DNA from: Arachis hypogaea | Lineage: Eukaryota > Streptophyta > Magnoliopsida > Fabales > Fabaceae | DNA length: 64,000 nucleotides | Direction of reading: 5' to 3' | Assembly: GCF_003086295.3 (NCBI RefSeq) | Contig: NC_092055.1 | Coordinates: forward strand, 120,209,192-120,273,191 | Shown: piece by piece, positions 22,212 through 32,846 of the stretch | How the letters are laid out: each line of letters starts with the position of its first letter | Position numbering within the stretch: position 1 is the first letter of the stretch | Notes under the pieces: generated by a model | Seen by the model: only the letters and a program-made list of their open reading frames with translations | Databases searched by the model: none | Told to the model about the DNA's origin: nothing | Program-made: the position numbers and the translations under genes

Positions 22212-23384
22212 GGTATATAAGTACTTTTTTCGTCCCCAACGTCTGGGATCGAAATCAAAATCGTCCCCAACCTTTTTTTCTTATTAAAATCATCCTTAAC
22301 GTTACAAAACGTTATAAAATTGTTCTTTTTTACTTCAATTTTAGTTTTTTTACCAAATTACTCTTCATTATTAAAAAATTATAAAATAAAATAAATAAAA
22401 AAAAATAAAAAAAGAAGAAGAAAAGGGGGTGGGGACTGGGGAGAGAAAGAAAGGGGGGAGGCCGTGAGAAGAAGGGGGGAGGAGGGGGGAGAGAAGGGGG
22501 ACCACCGCCCTGCCCTGCTGCTTTGCCATCCTGCCGCACCATACCGCACCGCCGCCCTGCCGTCCTGCCGCACAGCACCGCACCATCGCACGATCATCAT
22601 CATCATCATCATCATCATCTTCTTCTTCTTCTTCTTCTTCTTCTTCTTCTTCTTCTCCATACCGCCGCACCACCGCACTGTCGCCCTGCCGCCCTGCCGT
22701 CCTGCCGCACCGCACCGCACCACCATACCACCACTTCTTCTTTTTTTTCTTCTTCTGTGACTGTGAACTGGATTTTTTGAGAAATTTCTGGATTTTTGGT
22801 GAAATTTGTTGTGAAACATTGTTGTTGCTAAAATTTGAATTTGGAATATTGTTGTTACTTAATTTGTTGATTATTGTTCAAAGTGCATGTTGCTTAAATT
22901 TTCTGTTGATGATGATGATGATGACCATGAAGAGAGCGGCATGAGGAAGGGGGTGGGGGTTACGGTGAGGGGGTGAGGGGGTGAGGAGGTGAGGGAGTGG
23001 GGTGAGGGGTGGGGGTTATGGTGAGGGGGCTTCATGGTGGTGGTGGTGGTGGTGGTGGTGTTGGTATTGATGGTGGTTGTGGTGGTATGTTGTTATTGCT
23101 GTTGTTTGGTGTTCTTGGTATTGGTGTTGGTTGGTGTTGGTGGTGGTGGTGGTGGTGGTGGTGTTGATGGTGGTTGTGGTGGTAATATTGGTGGCAGTGG
23201 AGGTGGTGGGGTGAGGAAGGTAAAGAGGAGAATGATGATGATGAGGGTATTTTGGTCCAAAAATTCGGGAAAGGATAATTTTAAAGCGTTTTTGAACGTT
23301 GAGAATGATTTTAATAAGAAAAAAAGGTCGGAGACGGTTTTGATTTCAACCCCAGACCTTGGGGACGAAAAAAGTACTTATCCC
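22212..23384. mobile_element. TIR element with simple-sequence interior, inserted in Harbinger ORF1
   Basis: Terminal inverted repeats of about 110 bp begin TAAGTACTTTTTTCGTCCCC at 22218 and, on the opposite strand, at 23380. The interior is largely simple sequence: (CAT)n about 22590-22618, (CTT)n 22618-22656, CCGCACC-type runs 22505-22735, and GGT/GGTGA runs 22940-23215. Flanks ACTCAAAGG / CCTTAAAGA could be a degenerate 9-bp duplication (Mutator-like), but this is weak. ORFs across the interior are homopolymer shadows (poly-Glu, poly-His, poly-Leu). It interrupts the C-terminal coding tail of Harbinger ORF1. Confidence 0.75.
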
Positions 23385-23701
23385 TTAAAGAAATGGAGAT
23401 AAATGCAAAAGAAAGAGAAATGGAAAGGATGGCTAAGGAAAGGAAAAGGAAAATGGATATGCAAATACTTAATGCTAACACGTCTACAATGAGTGAAAAA
23501 CGACGAGCTCTTCATAGGATTGCATGTGAGAAAATAATCGCGAAGTGGTTTACTTAATAGTTCCTTGTATTCGTAGAGTTACGTAGTATGTTCTTAGTTT
23601 TATTGTGTATTACTGGTATGTGATGTAGTCTGTTTTATTCATTTCTGATGTAACTTTTCAAATTAGTCAATATTATTGTGCCGTTATTATTCATGAAAGT
23701 G

Positions 23702-23796
23702 ACCGTGAAGTAGCCGTTGCAAAACTATCCGTTAAGTAGCCGTTGTAAAACTAGCCGTTGAGAAGTAGATACTTGTTGCAGACACACTTATAAAAT
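23702..23796 (+). promoter_or_regulatory. Putative Harbinger ORF2 promoter: repeated CCGTT motifs and TATA box
   Basis: At least four AGCCGTTG/ATCCGTTA-type cores between 23712 and 23760, followed by TTATAAAAT at 23788-23796, about 85 bases before the transposase ATG at 23880. The module resembles the one in front of ORF1 (15039-15123), including the AAAACTAGCCGTTG word. This suggests the two genes share regulation. Confidence 0.5.
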
Positions 23797-23879
23797 CAAC
23801 TAGTAATGACTTTGCAAATCCATTTCAACTCTTGTTTCTCACCTCGAAAGAGTACTAAAAATTACATAGAGCAAAGATT

Positions 23880-25187
23880 ATGACTAGAAATTTTGATGAT
23901 ATGTTTAATGAGGTTTTGTATGGCAAAAGAAGACGGCAAGATAACACACTCATAGATAATTGGATCGATGAGTGTTTATTCGAAGATTTAGAAGAAGAAG
24001 ATATCGATAGAAGCTCTGTCCCAACTCCTCGTAGATGGATCAACAGAGATCGAGAAGCAGGACATGATCGCCTTTTCCAAGATTACTTTGCAGATGAACC
24101 GGTGTATAATGCTGACATTTTTCGACGGAGATTTCGAATGAGAAGACATGTGTTCCTTCGGATAGTAGATGCTCTCTCAAACGTCTATCCGTATTTCCAA
24201 TAGAGGATTTATGCAACTGGAAGAAGAGGCTTGTCACCACTCCAAAAATGCACCGCTGCGATACGGATGTTAGCATATGGCGTAGCAGCTGATGTTGTTG
24301 ATGATTATGTGCGCATAGGCGAGAGCACTACAATTGAATGCTTGGAAAATTTTGTTGAAGGTGTCACTTTGGTGTTCGAGGATGAATACTTGCAGAAACC
24401 AAATCCGAATGATGTACAAATGGCAGAGGGTCGTGGCTTTCCTGGCATGTTGGGTAGTATTGACTGCATGCATTAGCAATGGAAAAATTGTCCAAAGGCA
24501 TAGAAAGGTATGTACATGAATGGTTATTGTGGGGTTTCAACCATAGTACTTGAGGTTATAGCATCTTCAGACCTTTGGATATGGCATGCATTCTTTAGAG
24601 TTTCTGGTTCAAATAACGATATCAATGTGTTGGATCGTTCTCCAGTGTTCGATGATATTCTAAATGACCGAGCTCCGGAGGTAAATTATACTATTAATGG
24701 TAATAATTATACTGTGGGATAATATTTATCAGATGATATTTATCCTGAATGGGCCACATTTGTCAAATCAATCTCAAAGCCACAAGGGGAGAAATGCAAG
24801 TTATTTGCACAATACCAAGAAGGGCAAAGAAAAGATGTGGAGCGAGCATTCGGAGTATTGCAAGCACGCTTTGCAATTATACATGGTCCAGCTCGCTTTT
24901 GGGAAAAGAAGAAGCTTGCCAACATAATGAGAGCTTGTATTATATTGCATAATATGATTGTTGAGGATGAAAGAGACACTTATGTAGGAAATTTTGCTCA
25001 ATGCTTAGAGTATGATGATGTCGAAAATGGCTTATCACAACCTCAGCTGGGAGAGGAAGATTTTGCACCATACCATCAATTTCTCCAAAGAAATGCCTAA
25101 CTTCGAAATAGACAGCAGCATAGACAATTGAAAGAGGACTTGATTGAACACATATGGCAATTTCATAATGCTTATCGTCAATTATAG
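23880..25187 (+). pseudogene. Harbinger ORF2: DDE transposase (HARBI1/ALP1-like), stop-riddled
   Basis: The reading frame from ATG 23880 gives about 435 codons, with premature stops near 24201, 24474, 24501, 24720 and 25098. Conserved blocks: FRRRFRMRRHVFLRIVDAL; GRRGLSPLQKCTAAIRMLAYG; first catalytic Asp in MLGSIDCMH; second in ASSDLWIWHAFFRVSGSNND; third acidic residue in QRKDVERAFGVLQARFAI; then IMRACIILHNMIVEDER. This is the DDE_Tnp_4 family used by plant Ping/Pong elements. Several stops look like single transitions (for example TGG to TAG just after IDCMH). Non-functional in this copy. Confidence 0.9.
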
Positions 25188-25549
25188 AGCTTAATTATGT
25201 TTTTCTTTGTATTAAGTAATTTTACAAATTAGTGTAATCCCGAATCATATATTGTGTATTATTGTTATATATGAATTTATTTAATATTAATATCTTTTAA
25301 TAGTAAATTATTTTTAAATTTATAAATTTAAATAATATTATTGAAAAATTAATTACATTAAGTATTTTAATTAATTAATTAAGTGGGACCACAACAGGGA
25401 CTAAAGTTAGTTCCTCCTAATGGAGAAGAGAGAGATGCTTTGAGTTCCTATTTACTGTTTATGACGCAAAAACTGATGTGGAGTTACTTTTTATGATACG
25501 TGGGCCATAAATAGGGATTGGGATGAGTTCTCTACTGGAGATGGTCTTA

Positions 25550-28425
25550 GCACCTCATGATCGTACTAAAGGCTTAGGTGTTACTTACCTTTAACCCTTT
25601 TTATTTTATACTATATTATTTCATATTGAGCCTTCGCGAATACGAATCGGAATTTTAATCAAGAAAACGAAAAGTCTTTACTTTTAATCACTTAGGCAAA
25701 ATGATACATATACCTACATAATCACCTAGTATTATATACAGACATATACCAAGATTTTTAAATACAAGTCCTATCCCTCTAAAAATCAAAAACAATAAAT
25801 GGCGAGGGGAAAATCCAAGGCAAAACCAAATACATAAGATACGTATACATATGTACATAAAGCTCCGTAGTTCAGTCGCGGCTCCACACGAAGGATTTCC
25901 GGGCCTGTCACTGAAACAGAAGATCTGTAGGGGGTGAGAACATCGTCCTCGCATGTTCTCAGTAGGGATAGCGAATGCCGTAAAAATATATAGAATAATA
26001 TATAAATAATTAACTCATAACCCAAAAACAGTTTTCTTTATTAAACCCTTGAAATCCTTCTTAAGTCTTACCTAAAATCGTGTAAAACTCTTTTTTTAAA
26101 TCACATTACTTAAACAAAATCTCCATCACATTAACAATTCCTCATCTCTTAACAACATTCCTCAATTATCGCAATATCTAAATAAGCTAGCATCGCAAAT
26201 AATATACCTAAATCCAATCTACAAACATCAGCTTCCACCACATTATTAAGTACACAGCACAAGTAAAATGTCCAATCAAACATACAAGCAAGTCACCAAG
26301 ACAACAGCACAATCACAAATTAACAAGATAAACAACCACAATCAAATGCAAATACGCAAACAATATGATGCATGCCTTTCCTATGCAGGCCATGAGCTCA
26401 CGCGTTGGTTGTCTACCCGCAACCCGACGTTAGTCGGAGCGAACCCCGAATATGGTTTCTTACCGTGTCAGTCAAGCACAATTATCATCATGGACGAACC
26501 CGTGTCAGTTAGGATATTTTGGCATCATGGTAGAAACGGGCTATCAGTTAGGCGAACATTCCTGCATTAGCAATCTTAGGCTATCAGTTAGGCGGGCACT
26601 TTCGCATTACCAACCGTAGGCTATCAGTCAGGTGGACAATTCCGCATTAGCAACCTTAGGCTATTAGTTAGGCGGGCACTTTCGCATTAGCACTTTGGCA
26701 CAAGACCTATTTAACATACACTTTTCAAGTATCTATCTTATTCATTCTTTCTCATTCTTTTCCTCTTAAGTATCTATTTCCTTCATTAGTTCTCATTTCC
26801 TTTCTTTTTATTATGCCTCCACATCATCAATTACATACCCACACCTCTGCATCACCTACATTCTTAAACATACCTCCGCATCACTGCTTAATTACAATTT
26901 ATACATACATCCGCATCACCAAATAATCAATTACACATCCGCATCACCACCTATTCACTTATCTATCATAACCTTAAATCGATTAGTTTCTAAATAACCA
27001 AACTTCGTAACGTTTAATAAAAATTCTTTTTCTTAATAAATCGAACTCAAATTATAACTTAAAACAAAAATATTTTTTCAATAGATTAAACTTAAAACAT
27101 AGTAATTTTCTTGATAATTCAAAAATCAACTATTATGAACCCTAAATCCAGTTTTCTTTTAAATAATACTTTAAGCAAAGTTTCGGTGTTTTGCAAAAAC
27201 TTCTGCAATATTTTCTCTAAAATTCAGGTTTTGCCACCCTTCAAGGGTCCCAACCTAACCACCTTTCAAACCCTTTTCAAAACATTCCCAAGTAACAAAT
27301 GATTTTCAATAATCACACCGTTCAAAATATTAAATAAGTTTTCAATAATCAAATCATTTTCTTTAAAACTACGCTTCTTCTATTTCAATAAAATTCATCT
27401 CCCTTTCAATTTTTTTGCTATTAAAACCAAAGAAAAAAATTCGCACGTTCATTCAAACTTTACAAAACCTTCTGACCATGTTCTTTTCACATTCATCATT
27501 AACCAAAATCACTTTTTCGTTTGTTTTTACAAAAACTCAGACGGAACCTCCCCTTAAGACTCGACTTCACCACCCTTATGGGCTCCCTCACTTCCATAAC
27601 TTCTCAACAGTTTACCAGCCTTCTATCAGCACTTTTCAAACATAAGATTCTCAATAAACGACATATGATTCCAATCCTTGTAAAATCATTTATAAACTCT
27701 CAAAATTACTACTTCTAATTAAGAAATCAATTTTCATTCACTCTTATAACCAAAAATTCAGTCACAAACACAGCCAATCATTTACAACCAAAAATCCAAA
27801 CTCAATAATATTATAATTACTAACATATTTGTAATTATTTACTATACTTTTGGGCATCCTTAAATTGAAAACTGTTAATTTTAAAAATAAACCCTTACCT
27901 CCATGTGAAATCAAAATTAACAAAAGTTCTGGAAAAGCTTTCTGACCGAGCTGTTGAAGAGAAAAGCGTCGTGAAATTGTCTGTGCCTCCTAAAATTCCA
28001 ATTGGCCGAACTCAAGGAGAAGAGGAACTACATCACCATGAGCTTCTACCGAACAAAAGTAACACCAGCGTATAAAGAAGAAAGATACGAATACTTTTAT
28101 CGTATTAAATTTTTTATTGGAGTTATGGATCACAAGAAATCATAGCCAAAAAGTTGGAGGTTTTCACCGTTTCTCTCCCTCACTTGGTCACTTCTCTTTT
28201 CCTTATTTCCTTTCTTTTGATTCGATGACAAAGTAAGAAGGAAATAAAGCATAAGGTGATATTAATGATGATGATGATGGTGTTTAATGAAAACAAAGAA
28301 CATGTGTCATGTTAGCATATATATATATATATATAAAAGCCACGTTTGGCTTTTTTTTATTTCCTTAATGGTTCCTGTAACTAATAATAATAATAAGAAG
28401 AATAATAATAATAATAATAAGGACA
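25550..28425 (-). repeat. Old diverged LTR remnant, main part
   Basis: Same family as the LTRs at 16371 and 19808 but much more diverged. Matching landmarks: GCACxTCATGAxCGTAC at the start, 'gcaggccatgagctca' at 26386, 'gaaaagctttctgaccgagc' at about 27932, 'tgtctgtgcctcctaaaat' at about 27979, an AAT run at 28385-28422. It joins 14429-14447 across the Harbinger insertion. The expected outer end (TGTAAGACCCC on the minus strand) is missing, so it is truncated near 28425. No internal region or partner LTR is visible. Confidence 0.8.
26539..26698. repeat. 40-bp tandem repeat, four copies
   Basis: Units starting at 26539, 26579, 26619 and 26659 begin GGCTATCAGTTAGGCG (with changes in copies 3 and 4) and contain xxCATTAGCAAxxTTA. 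Period is exactly 40. Weaker related units may precede. It lies within the old LTR; the 16-22 kb LTRs lack it. Confidence 0.9.
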
Positions 28426-28690
28426 AATCATATAACTAAGCCAATGGGAGCAAAATATTACATAAATCAGTCAAACCAAAAGATAGTTCATCAATCAACC
28501 AAATCACATTTTTATGTAGTTCGAACTAGGTCAATTCGAACTAGAAATACATGTAATTCGAATCACCTTGATTCGAATTACACTTTTGCACGAAACCCCA
28601 AGTAGTTCAAATCTGGTTGATTCGAATTACTCACTTTTTGCCTCTAGCAGTAATTTGAATGGGGTTGATTCGAATTATACTAGATTCGGT

Positions 28691-28699
28691 TATAAAAGG
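28691..28699 (+). promoter_or_regulatory. TATA box of the plant-mobile-domain pseudogene
   Basis: TATAAAAGG located 119 bases before the predicted ATG at 28810, just after the AATTCGAA-rich cluster. Confidence 0.6.
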
Positions 28700-28809
28700 A
28701 GTTCGAACCCACCTTATTCGAATCACTTTTCCATTCTCAAATCCCACCAGATCCCAGAGAAAGTGACCCAGATTCGCTCCGACAAAGGCTCGAGCAGGAT
28801 ACTAAGCCG

Positions 28810-31800
28810 ATGGGAGACGATCCAGAAAGACTATATCGTTTGGATGGAGTTGCTCATATTGCTGGGGTCATCAACGACGAGGTTAGTAGTTAGAAAATTT
28901 TTTTCTGGTATATTTTAGTGGTTTTGGCTGTGGTTTATGTGAGTGGTTTTGCATGTGGTTTATGTGAGTGGTTTTGCATGTGGTTTATTTTAGTGATTTT
29001 GCTTTTGGTTTTGTTGGTAGTTTATGTTAGTGGTTTATGACTGCGGTATTGTTAGTGGTTTATTATAGTGGTTTTGTTTGCGGTTTTGTTTGCAGTTTTA
29101 TTGGTGGTTTATGTTAGAGGTTTATGTTAGTGGTATTCGAAGTGGTTTTGTTAGTGGTTTTGCATGTGGTTTATGTTTAGGGTTTAGGGTTTGGTTTTTA
29201 TTAATGATTTTGCATGTTGGTTATGTTAGTGATTTTGCATGTGGTTCATTTTAGTGGTTTTGTTTGTGGTTTACTTGGTGGTTTATGTTACTGGTTTTGA
29301 TAGTGGTTTCGAAAGTGGTTTATGTTAGTGGTTTAGGCCTGTGGTTTTCGAAGTGGTTTATGCTAGTAGTTTTGCACGTGGTTTATGTTAGTGGTTTATG
29401 CATGCGGTTTTGCAAGTGGTTTATGCTAGTGGTTTTGCATGTGGTTTTTGTTAGTGGTTTATGTTAGTTTTTTCTGTTAGTGGTTTATGTTCGTGGTTTA
29501 TATTGTTAGTGGTTTCTGTTAGTGGTTTTGTAAGTGGTTGTAATTGTGCGGTCCAATTTATGTGCAGCCCCAGTGATGCATCTCGAGTATTCGGCGGCAG
29601 CAGGGCATGCGACTCGACGAGAGGTACGTTCCGTACCTGCAGATGGCCGGATTATACCATCTTGCAAGGTTGAATGATAGATGGTTCAGATTGGATGAGC
29701 CTCTTATTAGTGCTTTCGTCGAGCGGTGGCGTCCGGAGACGCACACATTCCACATGTCATTCGGGGAGTACACGATCATACTACAGGACGTGGCGTACCA
29801 GCTGGGCTTGCCGGTCGACGGACGTTATGTCAGTGGTTGCTTGACGGATTTCCAGATATACATCCAGGGTGGCCGTCCAGCCTGGGTGTAGTTCTAGGAG
29901 TTGCTTGGTGTGTTACCTCCTGCGAACCAAATTCAGAAGTTCGCAGTGAACTGCAGCTGGTTCCAGGAGACTTTTGGAGAGTGCCCCGAGGGAGCTGACA
30001 TGGAGACAGTAAGGCGCTATGCTCGTGCCTATATCATGATGCTGTTGGGCACTCAGTTGTTTGCCGACAAGTCCGACAAACGTATTCATATCAGATGGCT
30101 ACCCTACGTGGCTAGGCTTGAGGAGATGGGTGCCTACAGCTGGGGGGTCGGCAGCACTAGCATGGTTGTACCGCTGCATGTGCCAAGTGGCCAACAGACA
30201 TGTGGTGAAGTTAGCTGGCCCGTTACAGTTACTTCAGTCTTGGATCTTTTGCGGTTTCCTGGGTTTAGACCTACTGGTATGACACGTTCAGCTGGCCTTT
30301 GGCCTCGAGGTACTGTTGTAGGACTTTTCTATTCTGAGTTAAATTATTTAATTCCATGTCCGCTTATAATGTTATACCGTTTTGTCATACTTTTATTTTG
30401 TTATAACACTGATGTGAGTTGCAGGTGGTCAGATCACAATCCTTCCGGTAGCGAGAAGGGACCTCGAGTTCAGATGTGGAGGATGAGGATAGACCTCTTA
30501 CAAGCCACGGATGTGAGTATACTAATCGCTTAATTTAACTTAATGAACCTTTCATAGTTCACATCACGATATGGACTAACATTGTTGATATATTTCTGCA
30601 GTTTATCTGGATGCCGTATAACTCTCCCGACGTCCTTCAAGTTGTGCATCCTGAGGTGTTGGAGCCTCGTCATATGGCGTTATGGCGGTGTGTGACGTTG
30701 TTGATTTATTTTGCTGCGATAGAGTGGCATCAGATTGACCGGGTGTTACTGCAGTTCGGCGGAGTACAGCCCTGTCCCCAGCCCGCCCTGAACATCGACT
30801 TCTTGATGTCGAAGGATGGGAGAGGCGGTGGTCGTTAGTTCTCGTACAGTTTGCAGTTCTGGCATCTTCATTGGGAGATCCGTGCGGATCACGTGCTCCG
30901 GTTTGATGTTGTCACAGACCCGGGTCCCTCACATGACTTCCTGGACTAGTGGCGTCAGCATGGAAAGAGGTTCTTGTCACCAGAGATGTACCTGGGGGAT
31001 CCAAGAGCCCTGCCTATTCCTGTTGAGGTGACACAGAGGGGTGTCGGACGAGTTCCTGAGATGGACCGTGTGGACGACGTTCCGGATAAGCGGTGGGTTG
31101 AGCGGAGAGCTCGTGTCGGGACCCGACGGAGCCAGCGTGAGTGGAGTTGGCTGGACCAGGCTATGGAGGAGGGTGACGCGGGGGGTAGGGGTGGAGGTAG
31201 ACGACGAGGGCATGGAGGCCGGCACAGAGAGCCTGCTGCAGTGGACGCTCACGGTGATCATGGTAACGATGACGACGATGGTGATCAGCGTGGGCCTGGT
31301 GGGAGACTCACTGTAGGTCATGCTGGTGTAAGGGGGTTTTGGTGCTCATCATGGAGGTTACGGTGGAGAGTGGTACGGTTCCGGTATGGGAGTTGGTTCG
31401 ACCCATCGTGACGGTGGACTTGGATCAGGGTCGCTCGGCGATTACTTCGTTGGTGTCCCCACTGACGACCACACACTTCAGGAGAGTCAGCCATGGGTTA
31501 GTCCGGGGACGCTATTTTCAGACTTGCTGGCCAGTGATGGTCTCGATGCGGATTTTGGCGGGTCACACTTCCTAGATGAAATCAGTGCTATTATGCATGA
31601 GGATGATGCCGCACGTCGGCGGGGTCAGATGACGGGGACACAGGCACCATTAGATGTCGATCTGAACAAGCCTCCTACCGTGCCTGCTCCTGACTATTTT
31701 GCATTGGGTGGTATCCCTCCTTCCGCCTATACTGCTGGGTCACATTCAGTTGTCGGATTGTCTAGGGCACCCATCCGTGGAGAGTCAGCTCCTTCAGGGT

Positions 31801-31931
31801 CTTCCTCACGACCGTTGCCAGTCCAGCCTAGGCCACCTGCACAGGCAGACCCGGATGATGACATCGAGGACGAGGAGCCGCTCATCCGGAGAGGCAATAG
31901 GACACGGGTTCCCCGTCGTTACAACATTTAA
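28810..31931 (+). pseudogene. Plant mobile domain protein (MAIN-like / PP7 long-form-like), decayed
   Basis: Exon 1 (28810-28881, MGDDPERLYRLDGVAHI...) is followed by GT and a repeat-filled intron with acceptor at about 29566. Exon 2 carries the PMD core: [58 protein letters not shown], then FQETFGECPEG and ARAYIMMLLGTQLFADKS. Later exons (about 30425-30510 and 30601 on) give WSDHNPSGSEKGPRVQ and FIWMPYNSPDVL, ending in a Gly/Arg/Asp-rich tail at 31931. Defects: TGA early in exon 2 (about 29573), TAG at two Trp/Gln positions near 29887-29895, a one-base insertion in a G run near 30143, and TAG at 30836. MAIN/MAIL1/PP7L act in gene silencing and genome stability; transposon copies are of unknown role. 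Confidence 0.8.
28915..29545 (+). repeat. Minisatellite in the first intron of the PMD pseudogene
   Basis: About 630 bp built from words such as GTGGTTTATGTTAGTGG and TTTTGCATGTGG in a degenerate 14/28-bp rhythm. It fills the intron between exon 1 and the PMD core. ORFs over it are repeats of Val/Ser/Gly and not genes. Confidence 0.85.
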
Positions 31932-32167
31932 CATTCTTGTCCAATTCACGTTCCAGCACTTTTATTTTTGAATTCAAAGTCCTTTGATTTAATCGAAGGC
32001 ATTTTATTGCTTTATTTAAATTCAATGCAAATTATTTCAAATTCAGTCAATTTATTTTCGAAGTCTTTATTTATATTTTCAGATTTTCTTAAATCTTGTC
32101 TAATTAAAGGGTCTTTAATGTACTTTTAGAAAACTGGTACTTGTAGAGAGGAGTAGGTTTTGCTCCC

Positions 32168-32846
32168 AAACCATTAGATATTGAACCACCATCAATTTGC
32201 TAAAAATCGACAAAACATAGGGTTTTCTCTATCAGGAAAAAAGAAAATTTGAAGGAACAAGAACAAAGCTGCAAAGAAAATTGTGTTATTAATTTTAAAA
32301 AGTACGATTATTTTTTTTGTGTTTAATAAATAAAAAAATTATGTATTGGTATTTTAAGGGTAATTTAGATTGATAAAATAAATGAAGTTTAAAATTATAC
32401 AAATGTTCTAAATTTAAGGTTGTGAAAATTAAACTAATTAATGAATTGGTAGAGTGATTAGTTCAATAGTTTAATGGTCTAATCAGAATTCAGATAAAAT
32501 TCAATCGGTTTAATTAAATATAAAATAAAATTATTAAAAATTTAATATATGTAACTATTGATCATTGTCTAGTTATTCCATTTTCAAAAATAAAATTTCT
32601 AATTAGCAACAATCACAAACACAAACTTACATAAATTAAATAAACCAACAACTAAGTATGGATTATTAAATATAGATTTACACCACATGCAGCATCAAAA
32701 CACAAAAGCAACAATTGCATCTAGCATCAGGAGTTTAGAAGACAAACTCATAAGTCAAAATCCATACAATTAGAAATAAAATCAACAATCAATAAAATTA
32801 ACAAGGTACCATCAACAATCAACAAAATTATTTCAAAAGAATTAAC
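32168..32846. mobile_element. Spacer with older hAT-like fragment
   Basis: Mostly AT-rich. Bases 32455-32535 ('gttcaatagtttaatggtc ... caatcggtttaattaaat') match the left end of the intact hAT-like element at 32860-32955. This looks like an older, decayed copy into which the younger one was inserted. The remainder shows no coding potential. Confidence 0.45.

Larger units (their letters stand above)
15228..23557 (+). pseudogene. Harbinger ORF1 (Myb/SANT-like partner protein), interrupted
   Basis: Starts at ATG 15228 with an Asn/Gln/Pro-rich N-terminus. An in-frame TAA lies at about 15357, another stop at about 15808, and several more follow. The Myb/SANT-like part includes DDEMLIGAWLNIS, WYKINKAVAQFA and KFTFERHWNMLR. 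Then a basic region (RPKGSKKSKRKDKEK) and a coiled, Lys/Glu-rich tail. The tail is split at 16370 by the LTR element, resumes at 22130 (MAMKEKELQIQVAMKEQEL), is split again by a TIR element at about 22212, and finishes at 23385-23557 (EMEINAKEREMERMAKERK ... IIAKWFT). In intact relatives this protein assists the transposase at the ends. Here it is clearly non-functional. Confidence 0.85.
14448..25546 (+). mobile_element. PIF/Harbinger (Ping/Pong-type) DNA transposon, multiply interrupted
   Basis: Flanked by TTA on both sides (14445-14447, 25547-25549), the PIF/Harbinger target duplication. Ends are short imperfect inverted repeats: GAGCAATTGCAATG at the left, and GACCATCTCCAGTAGAGAAC on the minus strand at the right. 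It carries two genes in the same direction: ORF1 (Myb/SANT-like DNA-binding partner, 15228-23557) and ORF2 (DDE transposase, 23880-25187). Insertions inside: a SINE (14741-14829), an LTR retrotransposon (16371-22124) and a TIR element (about 22212-23384). Without them the element is about 4 kb. Both ORFs are broken, so this copy cannot move by itself. Confidence 0.85.
28446..32167 (+). mobile_element. Probable TIR element carrying a plant-mobile-domain gene
   Basis: Candidate ends are GGGAGCAAAA at 28446 and the same sequence on the minus strand ending at 32167. Flanking octamers AAGCCAAT and AAACCATT agree at six of eight positions, a weak target duplication. The 5' region (28520-28735) holds a cluster of AATTCGAA-type inverted words (ATTCGAAT, TAGTTCGAAC), a strong TATA box, then a multi-exon pseudogene. 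Plant mobile domain genes are often carried by such elements; the superfamily assignment (Mutator-like?) is an inference. Confidence 0.5.

Noticed and set aside
22330..22819. Poly-Glu/poly-Asp, poly-His and poly-Leu ORFs of up to 146 codons
   Set aside because: Translations of CTT and CAT microsatellites inside a TIR element.
23034..23402. 122-codon Val/Gly-rich ORF
   Set aside because: Translation of a GGT microsatellite; the C-terminal part is the inverted repeat of the TIR element.
26539..26698. CRISPR-like regular array
   Set aside because: A 40-bp tandem repeat without unique spacers in a plant LTR; not a CRISPR.
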